A program made the translations under genes and the position numbers. The notes beneath the pieces are model-generated. The model did not search any database, was not told where the DNA came from, and saw only the letters and a list, made by a program, of their open reading frames with translations. From Hyphomicrobiales bacterium (GTDB lineage Bacteria > Pseudomonadota > Alphaproteobacteria > Rhizobiales > Beijerinckiaceae): a stretch of 46,341 bases of DNA. Each line of letters starts with the position of its first letter. Position 1 is the stretch's first letter. Below, one piece after another: positions 15,696-24,908 of this stretch. The stretch lies in the NCBI GenBank assembly GCA_947455645.1, contig CANGPA010000010.1, positions 1 to 46,341 on the forward strand. The letters run 5' to 3'.

Positions 15696-16904
15696 GTGAC
15701 CTCATCCGCTTCTGAGACAGGCTTTGACGACCGCTTGGCGCGTCGCAATGCGATTTTGCTCGCCAGCGCCACGGCGCTTGCCGGTGCGAATGCGACCGTT
15801 ATTTTTGCAACGGCCGCAATTGTTGGTTCAATTCTCGCACCCGATAAGGGGCTTGCGACCTTGCCGATTTCGATTTTCGTGGTCGGAATGGCCGCGGGAA
15901 CGCTGCCTGTCGGTTGGATCGCCAAACGCTTTGGTCGCCGTGCAGCATTTCTTACGGGCGCAACAGCAGGGATCATTACGGGCTTGCTTGCCTGTTTTGC
16001 TGTGGTGCAGGGGCTCTTTTCGGTTTTGTGTCTCGCGACATTTTTCGGCGGATTCTATCAGGCCGCCGCTCAATCTTATCGGTTCGCCGCAGCCGATTCC
16101 GCGAGCCCCGCTTTTCGGCCGAAAGCTATTTCATGGGTCTTGGCCGGTGGGGTCTTTGCGGGCGTGATCGGGCCGCAGCTTGTCACGCATACGATGGATT
16201 TGTGGCAGCCTTATCTTTTCGCGGCGTCCTATCTGTTTCAGGCTGCAGTTGCGGCCTTATCAATGGTGATTTTGGTTCAGGTGAAAGCGCCACCACCCTT
16301 GCCATTAAACACGCCTGACATGCGTCCAATCGGTGAAATCGCGCGTCAGCCGAAATTCATCGCTGCCGTTATTTGCGGCATCATCAGTTATGGCTTGATG
16401 AACTTCATCATGACATCCGCGCCGCTTGCAATGAAGCTCTGTGGTCATGCGGTGACCGATTCCAATTTGGCCATCGAATTCCACGTCATCGCTATGTATG
16501 CGCCGAGCTTTTTTACCGGTGCATTGATCGCGCGGTTTGGCGCCGAGCGGGTGATCCTGGCAGGCATGGCGCTGATCTCCGCGGCCGCGGTCGCGGGCCA
16601 TTTGGGAACTACGGTTCCCCATTTTTGGGCTGACATGATCCTTGTCGGCCTGGGTTGGAATTTTGGATTTATCGGGGCCTCCGCGCTTGTCACCGAAACG
16701 CATCGGCCCTCCGAGCGGACGAAAGTTCAGTCTTTCAACGATTTTCTTGTGTTTGGAACCATGGTGGTCGGCTCCTTTTCGTCGGGCCGGATCTTGACCG
16801 ATTTTGGCTGGGATATGGTCAATACCATCGTATTTCCCCTCGTTTTCATCGGTTTAGTGGCACTTTTCTCCGTTAGACGCTTTCAATCGCGGCAGCTCGC
16901 CTGA
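15696..16904 (+). CDS. MFS transporter
   Basis: This is a 402-residue inner-membrane protein with about twelve hydrophobic segments. The first half carries GWIAKRFGRRAAFLTG, the MFS loop 2-3 motif; a second FGAERVILAGMAL lies in the corresponding loop of the second half. A central hydrophilic stretch (about 195-215) separates the halves. The start is GTG 15696, 46 bp after thiL, so it may be the last gene of the nrdR-rib unit. The substrate cannot be told from sequence. Confidence 0.87.
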   Translation: MTSSASETGFDDRLARRNAILLASATALAGANATVIFATAAIVGSILAPDKGLATLPISIFVVGMAAGTLPVGWIAKRFGRRAAFLTGATAGIITGLLACFAVVQGLFSVLCLATFFGGFYQAAAQSYRFAAADSASPAFRPKAISWVLAGGVFAGVIGPQLVTHTMDLWQPYLFAASYLFQAAVAALSMVILVQVKAPPPLPLNTPDMRPIGEIARQPKFIAAVICGIISYGLMNFIMTSAPLAMKLCGHAVTDSNLAIEFHVIAMYAPSFFTGALIARFGAERVILAGMALISAAAVAGHLGTTVPHFWADMILVGLGWNFGFIGASALVTETHRPSERTKVQSFNDFLVFGTMVVGSFSSGRILTDFGWDMVNTIVFPLVFIGLVALFSVRRFQSRQLA

Positions 16905-17064
16905 GGCTTAACGCAAAGTCGCATTTGCCATTGAGGTGTAATTTTGGCAAAGACGGGGCCGGAATCGGGCGGATTCTGCTGGCTTCGATGAGAGTCGGTG
17001 CGCCAGACATTCAACGCCCGACGCTTGGGATAGAACGAGAAAACAAAAAGGACGGAACAGCATC

Positions 17065-19200
17065 ATGACATTGGGCTTGATCATTCTAGGTGGCCTCCTC
17101 GCCATCGCCTACGGAGTTTGGGCGATTGCCGATGTGAATGGCCGCGACGCGGGCAATGCTCGCATGCAGGAAATCGCAGCGGCGATTGCAGAAGGCGCGC
17201 AGGCCTATCTGAAGCGTCAATATACGACGATCGCTGTTGTGGGTGTGGTGTTGTTTGTTGTCATCGCGGCACTTCTGAAATTGCCTGTCGCTATTGGTTT
17301 TGCCATTGGCGCCATTCTTTCAGCCGCAGCGGGCTTTATCGGCATGAATGTGTCGGTTCGCGCGAATGTGCGCACCGCACAAGCCTCTTCCAAGTCTCTT
17401 GCTGCCGGCCTTGACGTTGCGTTCAAAGCGGGTGCGGTGACGGGCATGCTCGTGGCAGGCCTCGCCCTTCTTGGTGTGGCTGTTTATTATTGGTTCCTCA
17501 CGGGTCCGATGGGTCTTGCACCGTCTGACCGTATGGTTGTTGACGCTCTTGTTGCGCTCGGTTTCGGCGCTTCGTTGATCTCGATCTTTGCACGTCTTGG
17601 TGGCGGTATCTTCACCAAGGGTGCAGACGTCGGTGCCGACCTCGTCGGTAAAGTCGAAGCCGGTATTCCGGAAGATGATCCGCGCAACCCAGCAACAATC
17701 GCAGACAATGTCGGCGATAATGTGGGCGATTGCGCCGGTATGGCCGCTGACTTGTTCGAGACCTATGCAGTGACTGTGGTTGCGACCATGGTTCTCGCCT
17801 CGATCTTCTTCGTTGGTCAGAACGTTTTGGCCTCTGTCATGCTCTATCCTTTGGCAATCTGCGCGGCGTGCATCGTGACGTCGATCATCGGCACCTTCTT
17901 CGTGAAGCTTGGTTCCGACAATTCGATCATGGGCGCGCTTTATAAGGGCCTTTGGGCAACTTCACTGCTTTCGGTGATTGGTCTTGGTGGTGCAACCAGC
18001 CTGACGATTGGCTGGGGCAAAATCGGTGAAGTCGCAGGTCAGTCGATTACGGGTTGGAACCTGTTCTTCTGCGGTCTTGTCGGTCTCGCCGTTACAGGCC
18101 TCATCGTCTGGATCACCGAATACTACACAGGCACAGGCAAGCGTCCGGTGGTGTCGATTGCGCAAGCCTCTGTCACGGGGCATGGCACAAACGTCATTCA
18201 GGGCCTTGCGGTATCGCTTGAGTCAACCGCTCTGCCAGCCCTCGTTATTGTTGGCGGTATCATCACCACATATCAGCTTGCTGGTCTCTTCGGCACTGCG
18301 ATTGCGGTTACGACGATGCTTGGTCTTGCCGGTATGATCGTGGCGCTTGATGCGTTTGGTCCGGTCACCGACAATGCCGGTGGCATTGCTGAAATGTCGG
18401 GTCTGCCGAAAGAAGTGCGTCATGTCACCGATGCGCTCGATGCGGTTGGTAACACGACCAAAGCCGTCACCAAGGGCTATGCCATTGGTTCGGCCGGTCT
18501 TGGCGCCCTTGTATTGTTCGCAGCCTATACGAATGACATCGCCGCCTTCACGAAAGCCGGTGTGCCTTACTTCAAGGATATCGGAACGGTCTCGTTTGAT
18601 CTCTCGAATCCGTATGTGGTTGCGGGTCTCATCTTCGGTGGTCTGATTCCGTATCTCTTTGGTGGCATTGCTATGACGGCCGTTGGCCGTGCAGCCGGTT
18701 CGGTTGTTGAAGAAGTGCGTCGTCAGTTCAAAGAAAAGCCCGGCATCATGCAGGGCACCGAAAAGCCTGATTATGCACGGGCGGTCGATATGCTTACGAA
18801 GGCGGCCATCCGTGAAATGATTGTGCCGTCGCTGCTGCCGGTCCTTGCACCGCTCGTGGCTTACTTCGGCGTGTTGTTTGTCTCAGGCTCGAAGGCAAAC
18901 GCCTTCGCAGCACTCGGTGCATCGCTCTTGGGCGTGATCGTCAACGGTCTCTTCGTTGCGATTTCGATGACCTCGGGTGGCGGCGCATGGGACAATGCGA
19001 AGAAGAGCTTTGAAGACGGCTTTGTTGATAAAGACGGCGTCAAGCATTTGAAGGGTTCGGATGCGCACAAGGCATCGGTGACGGGCGATACCGTCGGCGA
19101 TCCCTACAAGGACACCGCAGGTCCTGCGGTCAATCCGGCGATCAAGATCACCAACATCGTTGCGTTGTTGTTGCTTGCAATCTTGGCCCACATGGCATGA
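17065..19200 (+). CDS. hppA: Membrane H+-translocating pyrophosphatase, K+-independent type
   Basis: This enzyme couples hydrolysis of pyrophosphate to proton pumping across the inner membrane. The 711-residue protein has about sixteen membrane segments and the catalytic motifs [20 protein letters not shown] (185-205) and [17 protein letters not shown] (214-230), with DNAGG at 436-440. Subtype is visible: [10 protein letters not shown] at 462-471 has Lys466 and Thr469, the two residues that mark K+-independent H+-PPases (family positions 460 and 463); K+-dependent forms have Ala there. A strong terminator follows. It recycles the pyrophosphate of biosynthesis and is common in alphaproteobacteria. 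Confidence 0.97.
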   Translation: MTLGLIILGGLLAIAYGVWAIADVNGRDAGNARMQEIAAAIAEGAQAYLKRQYTTIAVVGVVLFVVIAALLKLPVAIGFAIGAILSAAAGFIGMNVSVRANVRTAQASSKSLAAGLDVAFKAGAVTGMLVAGLALLGVAVYYWFLTGPMGLAPSDRMVVDALVALGFGASLISIFARLGGGIFTKGADVGADLVGKVEAGIPEDDPRNPATIADNVGDNVGDCAGMAADLFETYAVTVVATMVLASIFFVGQNVLASVMLYPLAICAACIVTSIIGTFFVKLGSDNSIMGALYKGLWATSLLSVIGLGGATSLTIGWGKIGEVAGQSITGWNLFFCGLVGLAVTGLIVWITEYYTGTGKRPVVSIAQASVTGHGTNVIQGLAVSLESTALPALVIVGGIITTYQLAGLFGTAIAVTTMLGLAGMIVALDAFGPVTDNAGGIAEMSGLPKEVRHVTDALDAVGNTTKAVTKGYAIGSAGLGALVLFAAYTNDIAAFTKAGVPYFKDIGTVSFDLSNPYVVAGLIFGGLIPYLFGGIAMTAVGRAAGSVVEEVRRQFKEKPGIMQGTEKPDYARAVDMLTKAAIREMIVPSLLPVLAPLVAYFGVLFVSGSKANAFAALGASLLGVIVNGLFVAISMTSGGGAWDNAKKSFEDGFVDKDGVKHLKGSDAHKASVTGDTVGDPYKDTAGPAVNPAIKITNIVALLLLAILAHMA

Positions 19201-19227
19201 TCCTCATAAGGATCAGCTGAAATACAA

Positions 19228-19257
19228 AACCCCCGGAAATAATCCGGGGGTTTTTTT
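19228..19257 (+). terminator. Rho-independent terminator of hppA
   Basis: CCCCCGGA (19230-19237) and TCCGGGGG (19243-19250) form an 8-bp stem with loop AATAA, followed by seven T. A-residues precede the stem, so it could also act, more weakly, on the convergent bamE transcript. Confidence 0.93.
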
Positions 19258-19321
19258 ATGCGCTAAGCGGAACGCCGTAATCATGAGTTGGTCACGACGA
19301 GCGCTTTGAATGAGCTAGGGA

Positions 19322-19783
19322 TCAGGTTGATCCGACCATGCGCAGCATTTGTCGGACGATCGAAAGGCCGGTGCCACCGGTTGGTGTTGTGTTTGTATTG
19401 AAATCAAACACTTCGCCATCCTTCATGCCATAATTGGCAATGCGTTCGACTTTCAGCGCTTTTGTAAACATCACAGCCAACACCCGTTGATCGGTGATTT
19501 CCGGTTTTTCGAACATGAATTTCCGGTTGGTGTTTTGGCTGATGTAATACCAGCTCTGGTTTCCAACCGTCGATACGGTTGAGGGTGTACCAAGGATCTG
19601 AAGAACTTTTTTCGCATCCATTCCCGGCTTAACTTCGGCAACGGCCTGTTCATCAATCACATAGCCTTGCACTTGCGGGCCTGCGGTGGTGCAGGCGGCA
19701 AGGGAGGTTGCGAGGGAAAAGGCAAGCGCCGTCGTCCTGAAGAGGGAGAAGGGCGTGGGGCGCGTGAAACGCATCATGGGCAA
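19322..19783 (-). CDS. bamE: BamE/OmlA outer-membrane assembly lipoprotein
   Basis: BamE is a small lipoprotein of the BAM complex, which inserts beta-barrel proteins into the outer membrane. The product has a lipoprotein signal peptide ending ATSLAAC, with the lipidated Cys near residue 31, then the BamE core: VAEVKPGMDAKKVLQILGTPS, WYYISQ, and KVERIANYGM. The exact start is open; ATGs at 19783, 19777 and 19774 are all in frame. It is divergent from the bc1 chaperone gene. Its end lies 65 bp from the hppA terminator. Confidence 0.92.
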   Translation of the reverse strand: MPMMRFTRPTPFSLFRTTALAFSLATSLAACTTAGPQVQGYVIDEQAVAEVKPGMDAKKVLQILGTPSTVSTVGNQSWYYISQNTNRKFMFEKPEITDQRVLAVMFTKALKVERIANYGMKDGEVFDFNTNTTPTGGTGLSIVRQMLRMVGST

Positions 19784-19912
19784 ACGGCTCCGGTCATGTC
19801 TATGAGCATGGTGAGGGATTTTTCTTGCGTAACCCCTTCCTTATGCCTTACCCCGCAGCCAAGGCAAGGGGCGCGGTGGGGTAGGGCGCCTACGAACCAT
19901 TTGGAAGAGGGC

Positions 19913-20476
19913 ATGGGTCTTTTCAGCATTTTCGGAAGAAGCCGCGCGAACCAAGCCATTCTCGACCGCCTTTATGGCGCGGTTGTGGCAGCGGCGCGGC
20001 AGGAAGTCCTTTATCGCGACCTTGCCGTTCCTGACACGTTTGAGGGCCGTTTTGAGGTCTTAACCGTGCATGCGAGCCTCGTTGCCCGTAGGCTTCAGCT
20101 TTTGCCCGCACCTGGGCCCGATCTCGCGCAAGACTTTGTTGACCGGGTGTTCTCGGAATTTGATGGAACCTTGCGTGAAATGGGCGTGGGTGACATCTCG
20201 GTGCCAAAGCGGATGAAAACGATTGCCTCGGCCTTTGCCGGCCGATCTTCTGCCTATATCGAGGCTCTGCAATCGGAAGATACGCTCACGCTCAATGATG
20301 TTCTCAAACGCAATATTTACGGCACATCCCAACCGGCGGACCAAGCGGTATCGGCCTTGGCACATTATGTTCGTCGTTTTGTTGAGCGTCTTGAACATAT
20401 GTCGTTTTCTGATTTTACATCGGACACTTTGTCGTTTGATGATCCTTCGAAGGATGTGAATGAGGTCCGCAAATGA
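19913..20476 (+). CDS. Ubiquinol-cytochrome c chaperone family protein
   Basis: The 187-residue protein matches the ubiquinol-cytochrome c chaperone family (CBP3/UQCC1-like), which in mitochondria helps cytochrome b synthesis and assembly of the bc1 complex. Features are LYGAVVAAARQEVLYRDL, FEGRFEVLTVHASLVARRL, VFSEFDGTLREMGVGDISVPKRMK and a helical YIEAL segment. I chose ATG 19913 (MGLFSIFG) because family resemblance starts there and GGAAGAGG precedes it; the frame is open for another 82 codons upstream, overlapping bamE on the other strand. It overlaps the DUF177 gene by four bases. Confidence 0.9.
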   Translation: MGLFSIFGRSRANQAILDRLYGAVVAAARQEVLYRDLAVPDTFEGRFEVLTVHASLVARRLQLLPAPGPDLAQDFVDRVFSEFDGTLREMGVGDISVPKRMKTIASAFAGRSSAYIEALQSEDTLTLNDVLKRNIYGTSQPADQAVSALAHYVRRFVERLEHMSFSDFTSDTLSFDDPSKDVNEVRK

Positions 20477-20982
20477 GTGAAGATGTGCCCTTGCCCTTTT
20501 CGCATCCTGTCGATGTGACCAGCATTCGTCCGGATGGTCTGGCGGTGTCTTTCGACGCGAATGAGACGGAACGTGCCGGCCTTGCAGAGCTTTTTTCAAT
20601 TCCGGCGGTTAATCACCTGTCCGCTGAGTTCACGCTCACGCGGAAAGGGTCACGCGTCAAAGTCAAAGGCAGCGTGTCCGGTGTTTTTACGCAGACTTGT
20701 GTCGTGACGCTTGATCCGTTTGAATCGCCTTTTCACGAAGACATTACGCTTGATTTTGATGAAGATCCCACACCACCGCGCGACGATCGTCCGGATGATA
20801 ACATTCCAGACCCGATCATCAACGGACAAATTGATCTCGGCGCGGTGGCTGCTGAATTCACGGCCCTCGCGCTTGATCCCTATCCCAAAAAGCCGGGTGC
20901 GGTTTTTCAATACAGCGAAGATGAGGATGAAAAGCCCGTTTCGCCCTTTGCAGCGCTCGCCGAATTGAAAAAGAAGACCTAA
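20473..20982 (+). CDS. DUF177 (YceD-like) protein
   Basis: This is a 169-residue DUF177 protein. Members in plants and bacteria affect 23S rRNA accumulation, from published work on the family; the biochemical role is unclear. Features are a conserved GSVSGVFTQTCVVTLDPFE core with the single family Cys, an acidic middle (DDRPDDNIPDPI), and the closing LGAVAAEFTALALDPYPKKPG. ATG 20473 overlaps the chaperone stop (ATGA). In many bacteria this gene precedes rpmF; here plsX follows after 135 bp without rpmF. Confidence 0.9.
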   Translation: MSEDVPLPFSHPVDVTSIRPDGLAVSFDANETERAGLAELFSIPAVNHLSAEFTLTRKGSRVKVKGSVSGVFTQTCVVTLDPFESPFHEDITLDFDEDPTPPRDDRPDDNIPDPIINGQIDLGAVAAEFTALALDPYPKKPGAVFQYSEDEDEKPVSPFAALAELKKKT

Positions 20983-21117
20983 GCCATGGCGGTGCTGTAT
21001 GGCGGGCGCCTCAATGAAAAGGGTTGGCCCGGGGACGCTGGACGGGTAATGTCCGGCGAAATTTACGGCGCACTGAACCGGATTCGGTGCCCATTGTTCC
21101 GGACCAATTGAGGCGTG

Positions 21118-22203
21118 ATGACCGCGGCACGAGTGAGAATTGCGCTGGATGCGATGGGCGGCGATCATGGTCCTGAAACCGTGATCCCGGGCGCGGCGCT
21201 CACGCTTGAGCGCCATCCGGATGTGAGCTTTCTGATTTTTGGCGATCCGGCGCGGATTGAGCCTTTGATGGCGGCGCACCAACAGCTTGCGGCAGTCAGC
21301 GAAATTCGGGCGTCGGAAGTCTTTATCGGTATGGACGAAAAGCCGAGCCAGGCGCTGCGTCGCGGCCGGGGCAAGTCATCCATGTGGCAGGCCATTCAGG
21401 CTGTTAAAGACGGCGAAGCCGATGTCGCGGTTTCAGCCGGCAATACCGGCGCGCTAATGGCGATGGCCACTTTTTGTTTGCGCACAATGGCAGGCGTTAA
21501 TCGTCCGGCGATTGCGGCGATTTGGCCAACGGTGAGAGGCGAGTCGATTGTGCTCGATGTGGGCGCAACTATTGGCGCTGACTCGCGTCATCTCATCACA
21601 ATGTCATTGATGGGTGCGGCCATGGCCAGCATTCTCTTTGACATCGAGCAGCCAAGCGTTGGCTTGTTGAATGTGGGTACCGAAGACGTGAAGGGTCTCG
21701 ATGAAATTCGTGAAGCCGGTCGCGTTCTACGTGAACAGCCGCTTTCAAGCATTCGGTATGAAGGCTTTGTCGAAGGTGATGATATCGGGCAAGGCACTGT
21801 GGATGTCGTCGTCACCGAAGGTTTCACGGGTAACATCGCCTTGAAAACCGCAGAAGGTACGGCAAGGCAGATTGCCACCTATCTTCGTCAAGCCATGAGC
21901 AGCTCACTGATGAGCCGCATCGGCTATTTGTTTGCACGCTCCGCCTTTGCGGCTTTGAAGGATCGTCTTGATCCGCGCAAGGTCAATGGTGGTGTGTTTT
22001 TGGGTCTCGATGGTGTTGTCATCAAAAGTCATGGGGGCACAGATCCAACGGGTTTCGCTGCGGCAATCGATGTTGGATATGACATGGTGAAATATGAATT
22101 GCTCGCGCGTATTCGCGCCGCGCTGGAATTATCACTGGTCGGCCTCTCACCTTCCGACGAGACTACTGCTGTGTCATCCGCTCAAGAAGGAGCGTCATCA
22201 TAA
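21118..22203 (+). CDS. plsX: Phosphate acyltransferase PlsX
   Basis: PlsX converts acyl-ACP to acyl-phosphate, the donor for PlsY, the first glycerol acyltransferase (whose gene is near 42.5 kb). The 361-residue product begins [17 protein letters not shown], followed by [29 protein letters not shown], and [13 protein letters not shown] chose ATG 21118, four nt after GAGG; a GTG three bases earlier is too close. The stop overlaps fabH by one base, so lipid and fatty-acid genes are coupled. Confidence 0.96.
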   Translation: MTAARVRIALDAMGGDHGPETVIPGAALTLERHPDVSFLIFGDPARIEPLMAAHQQLAAVSEIRASEVFIGMDEKPSQALRRGRGKSSMWQAIQAVKDGEADVAVSAGNTGALMAMATFCLRTMAGVNRPAIAAIWPTVRGESIVLDVGATIGADSRHLITMSLMGAAMASILFDIEQPSVGLLNVGTEDVKGLDEIREAGRVLREQPLSSIRYEGFVEGDDIGQGTVDVVVTEGFTGNIALKTAEGTARQIATYLRQAMSSSLMSRIGYLFARSAFAALKDRLDPRKVNGGVFLGLDGVVIKSHGGTDPTGFAAAIDVGYDMVKYELLARIRAALELSLVGLSPSDETTAVSSAQEGASS

Positions 22204-23174
22204 TGCGTCGCTCCGTTGTTTTGGGTGCCGGACATTTCTTGCCGGAGAAATGTCTGACCAATGCCGATATGGCTTTGATCGTTGATACAACCGATGAGTG
22301 GATCGTCGAGCGGACCGGCATTCGCCAGCGCCATATTGCGAGCGAAGGGGAAACGACCTCCATGCTCGCAACGCGGGCGGCTCAAGCCGCCCTTGCGGAT
22401 GCGGGCATCGATGCCAATTCGATTGATCTGATTGTACTGGCCACGGCAACGCCCGACCACACGTTTCCGTCAACCGCCACGCAGGTGCAAGCCGCGCTCG
22501 GCATAACAGGCGGTGCGGCATTTGACGTGCACGCGGTATGCTCGGGTTTTGTCTATGCGCTAACCACCGCGGATAATTTTTTGAAAGCCGGTTCAGCTCA
22601 GCGGGCTTTGGTCATCGGTGCTGAAACCTTCTCGCGCATTCTGGATTGGACGGATCGCACGACCTGCGTCTTGTTTGGTGATGGGGCTGGCGCGGTTGTT
22701 CTTGAAGCGCAAGACGGGCAGGGGACGAACGCAGACAGCGGCGTTTTATGCACGCATTTGCGCTCTGACGGGCGCCATCTCGATAAGCTCTATGTCGATG
22801 GCGGACCATCCGCGACCAAGACCACCGGACATCTTCGGATGGAGGGCAAGGAGGTTTTCCGCCATGCGGTGACCAATCTGGCCGAAACCGTCGAGGAGGC
22901 GTTCAAACGGGCGGGGATCACGGCGGCCGATGTCCAGTGGTTTGTGCCCCATCAGGCGAACCGTCGCATCATCGACGCCACCGCCAAGAAGCTCGGCATC
23001 GACCCGGCCCATGTCGTGATTACGGTTGATCAACACGGCAACACATCGGCCGCCTCAATCCCGCTCGCGCTATCGGTGGCTTGGCATGATGGCCGGATCC
23101 GGAAGGGTGACCTCGTCCTGATCGAGGCCATGGGCGGCGGTTTCACCTGGGGCTCTGCCTTGATCCGCTGGTAA
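22203..23174 (+). CDS. fabH: 3-oxoacyl-ACP synthase III (FabH)
   Basis: FabH starts fatty-acid synthesis by condensing acetyl-CoA with malonyl-ACP. The 323-residue enzyme has the Cys-His-Asn triad: Cys113 in HAVCSGF, His in VPHQANRRI (about 250) and Asn in HGNTSAAS (about 280), with GDGAGAVVL between. ATG 22203 overlaps the plsX stop (TAATG). The ihfA gene follows after a short gap with its own probable promoter, the usual order in this bacterial group. Confidence 0.97.
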   Translation: MRRSVVLGAGHFLPEKCLTNADMALIVDTTDEWIVERTGIRQRHIASEGETTSMLATRAAQAALADAGIDANSIDLIVLATATPDHTFPSTATQVQAALGITGGAAFDVHAVCSGFVYALTTADNFLKAGSAQRALVIGAETFSRILDWTDRTTCVLFGDGAGAVVLEAQDGQGTNADSGVLCTHLRSDGRHLDKLYVDGGPSATKTTGHLRMEGKEVFRHAVTNLAETVEEAFKRAGITAADVQWFVPHQANRRIIDATAKKLGIDPAHVVITVDQHGNTSAASIPLALSVAWHDGRIRKGDLVLIEAMGGGFTWGSALIRW

Positions 23175-23206
23175 GAACCGCTTGATAAATCTTGGTAAAT
23201 AGAGCA

Positions 23207-23235
23207 TTGACGCGCCGCTTACGCCGCAATAGGGT
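23207..23235 (+). promoter_or_regulatory. Candidate ihfA promoter
   Basis: TTGACG (23207-23212) and TAGGGT (23230-23235) are 17 bp apart, about 25 bp upstream of the ihfA start. The -35 is good, the -10 only fair. Confidence 0.45.
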
Positions 23236-23258
23236 TTTGGGGTTCGGAGGAGTTGAGG

Positions 23259-23570
23259 ATGGCGCATAAGACAGTCACGCGCGCGGAGTTGAGCGAAGCG
23301 GTATACCAACGCATCGGCCTTTCGCGCAGCGAGTCCTCTTCCCTTGTTGAATTGGTGCTCGAAGAGATTTCCGCCTCTTTGGCGCGCGGCGACAGCGTGA
23401 AGCTGTCGTCTTTCGGATCCTTTTTGGTTCGGGACAAAGGCCAGCGCATCGGCCGCAACCCAAAAACGGGCGTCGAAGTGCCAATCGAACCGCGCCGTGT
23501 GATGGTGTTCAAACCGTCCAACATTATGAAGGCGCGGGTGAATGGCGAATCTGTTCCGGATGAGGAATAA
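23259..23570 (+). CDS. ihfA: Integration host factor alpha subunit
   Basis: IHF-alpha pairs with IHF-beta to bend DNA at specific sites and serves in recombination, replication and sigma-54 transcription. The 103-residue protein begins [18 protein letters not shown], with [14 protein letters not shown] and the DNA-intercalating arm [21 protein letters not shown] chose ATG 23259 after GGAGGAG; a TTG at 23253 is in frame but lies within the ribosome-binding region. Its place before a merR-type gene is conserved in alphaproteobacteria. It could serve the island recombinases, though that is only an inference. Confidence 0.95.
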   Translation: MAHKTVTRAELSEAVYQRIGLSRSESSSLVELVLEEISASLARGDSVKLSSFGSFLVRDKGQRIGRNPKTGVEVPIEPRRVMVFKPSNIMKARVNGESVPDEE

Positions 23571-23616
23571 TAGACCTCGTCTTTCTTGAGCAAATTTTCC
23601 TGAGGAGTGTTTTGCT

Positions 23617-24291
23617 TTGGACAAAGCTCCTGATGCCTACCGCACGATCAGCGAAGTCGCGACCGATCTCGATTTGCCGCAGCACGTTTTGCGGTTCTGG
23701 GAGACGCGATTTGCGCAAATCAAGCCTTTGAAGCGCGGCGGTAGCCGCCGCTATTACCGCCCTGACGATGTTGATCTCGTGCGCGGCATCAAACACCTGC
23801 TTCACGGCACGGGCTACACGATCAAGGGCGTGCAGCGCATCCTCAAGGAAGAGGGTATCAAACACGTTCAAGTGATTGGCCGAACGGGTAAAGTCCCGGG
23901 CAAAGTGCCGCCACAAGACACGTCCGTTGATCGGGTTCTCGCGTCGCCCCTCAAGTCAAAAGCCGAGGCGGTACCGGCGCAACCTTCAAAGCCGGGGTCT
24001 GCCGAGGATCTCGCCGCGCTCATTGCCCCGCGGCCCCGTGCGGCGCCCCGTGGTGTGCGGCAGAGCAAAGAGCAATTGGGGCTCTTTGGTGAACTTCCTG
24101 AAGCACCCGGTGAATCGTCTTCCGCGCAGGCGGTTGCGCGGATGCTGCCCTCGGCTTGGCAGGGTATGTCCGTTTCGGGCCAGCTCGCGCAACGCCTGCA
24201 ATCGGTGTTGGCGGAGCTTGAGGAATGCGGACAATTGGTTGCCACCGCACGGCTTGTGGCAACCGATGGGCGGAACGATCCCCATTTTTGA
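23617..24291 (+). CDS. MerR-family transcriptional regulator
   Basis: This is a 224-residue protein with an N-terminal MerR winged helix: [25 protein letters not shown], then [24 protein letters not shown] and [15 protein letters not shown]. The C-terminal 130 residues are Pro/Ala-rich and end in a probable coiled-coil helix ([18 protein letters not shown]). The single Cys there gives no metal-site pattern, so the effector is unknown. The start is TTG 23617, about nine nt after GAGGAG. The gene after ihfA is of this type in most related genomes. Confidence 0.9.
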   Translation: MDKAPDAYRTISEVATDLDLPQHVLRFWETRFAQIKPLKRGGSRRYYRPDDVDLVRGIKHLLHGTGYTIKGVQRILKEEGIKHVQVIGRTGKVPGKVPPQDTSVDRVLASPLKSKAEAVPAQPSKPGSAEDLAALIAPRPRAAPRGVRQSKEQLGLFGELPEAPGESSSAQAVARMLPSAWQGMSVSGQLAQRLQSVLAELEECGQLVATARLVATDGRNDPHF

Positions 24292-24310
24292 GCAGGCGGG
24301 TTGCGCATGC

Positions 24311-24339
24311 TTGCGCGGGCCGAAGGCGCCCTCTATAAG
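24311..24339 (+). promoter_or_regulatory. Promoter of tRNA-Pro
   Basis: TTGCGC (24311-24316) and TATAAG (24334-24339) are 17 bp apart and place the start a few nt before the tRNA. It is a good sigma-70 match. Confidence 0.65.
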
Positions 24340-24349
24340 CCGCGACAGT

Positions 24350-24427
24350 CGGAGTGTAGCGCAGCCCGGTTAGCGCACTAGTCTGGGGGACTAGGGGTCG
24401 TGGGTTCGAATCCCGCCACTCCGACCA
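24350..24427 (+). tRNA. tRNA-Pro (GGG)
   Basis: A complete cloverleaf runs from CGGAGTG to CACTCCG-A-CCA. The D-arm is AGCGCAGCCCGGTTAGCGC, the anticodon loop CTGGGGG with anticodon GGG in the stem CTAGT/ACTAG, and the T-arm GTGGGTTCGAATCCCGC. CCA is encoded. The last 27 bases are repeated exactly 124 bp downstream. Confidence 0.96.
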
Positions 24428-24479
24428 TTTTTTCTCAACAATAATGCCGCATCTCGTTTTTGAACCCACGACTTATTTC

Positions 24480-24513
24480 GATCACGCGGTCGGACTTTGT
24501 CCGGAGCGTGATC
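24480..24513. repeat. Interrupted palindrome between the tRNA-Pro copies
   Basis: GATCACGC pairs with GCGTGATC and, after a 3-nt bulge on each side, CGGAC with GTCCG around a TTT loop. It lacks a T-run, so it is not an obvious terminator. It may be part of a recombination site. Confidence 0.7.
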
Positions 24514-24524
24514 GCAGAAGATTT

Positions 24525-24551
24525 TGGGTTCGAATCCCGCCACTCCGACCA
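24525..24551 (+). repeat. Exact 27-bp copy of the tRNA-Pro 3' end
   Basis: Bases 24525-24551 repeat 24401-24427, covering part of the T-arm, the acceptor strand and CCA. There is no matching 5' half, so this is not a tRNA gene. An exact copy of a tRNA 3' end is the normal trace of a tRNA-targeting recombination event. Between the copies are an inverted 11-bp echo of the T-arm (GAACCCACGAC, 24462-24472) and a hairpin at 24480-24513. Confidence 0.93.
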
Positions 24552-24624
24552 GCCTCCGCTCTGCGAGCTTCGGCTCGGCGAGCCATAGGCGAGGGGAGAC
24601 GAAGCGAGTAGATCTGCGGAGGCT
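24551..24624 (+). repeat. GC-rich inverted-repeat block upstream of the GIY-YIG gene
   Basis: AGCCTCCGC (24551-24559) and GCGGAGGCT (24616-24624) are a perfect inverted repeat enclosing CGAGC-TTCG-GCTCG, a UUCG-type hairpin at about 24564-24577. The block begins at the last base of the duplicated tRNA end and stops 44 bp before a stand-alone GIY-YIG gene. From memory, similar GC-rich blocks precede short GIY-YIG genes in many unrelated genomes, which would make them part of one mobile unit; this needs a search. Confidence 0.65.
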
Positions 24625-24668
24625 GTCACGCCGTAGCCTGAATAGGCGAAGGCGGACTGAAACCACAA

Positions 24669-24908
24669 ATGATCTATGTATATATTCTTCAGAGTCTATC
24701 TGATCCTGAGCGTTTTTATGAAGGGATCACTGGAGATTTAGACACGCGACTAAAACAACATAATGCCGGTGAAGTCTTTCATACGGCCAAATATAAGCCG
24801 TGGAAGATTAAAAACTACTTCGCATTTGAAGATCATAAAAAAGCATATATGTTCGAAAAATACCTAAAATCAGGCTCTGGCCGAGCCTTTGCAAAGAAGC
24901 GCTTTTAA
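24669..24908 (+). CDS. Stand-alone GIY-YIG nuclease-domain protein
   Basis: The 79-residue product is almost only a GIY-YIG domain: YVYIL at the start, FYEGIT in place of the usual YxGIT, LDTRLKQHN with the catalytic Arg, and a closing FEKYLKSGSGRAFAKKRF with the catalytic Glu. This domain cuts DNA in UvrC, homing endonucleases and some restriction enzymes; the role of the short stand-alone forms is unknown. The gene is more AT-rich than its neighbours, and its 3' end is part of a 21-bp tandem duplication. With the copied tRNA-Pro end and hairpins upstream it looks like an inserted cassette. Confidence 0.88.
   Translation: MIYVYILQSLSDPERFYEGITGDLDTRLKQHNAGEVFHTAKYKPWKIKNYFAFEDHKKAYMFEKYLKSGSGRAFAKKRF

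Noticed and set aside
19667-19912. 82-codon N-terminal extension of the bc1 chaperone frame
   Set aside because: It overlaps bamE on the other strand, has low complexity, and the family N-terminus starts at 19913 behind GGAAGAGG.
24020-24666. Minus-strand frames across tRNA-Pro and its copy, with phrases such as SEWRDSNPRPL and SGGIRTHDP
   Set aside because: These are the well-known false proteins produced by translating tRNA 3' ends backwards; the DNA is a tRNA gene and its partial duplicate.
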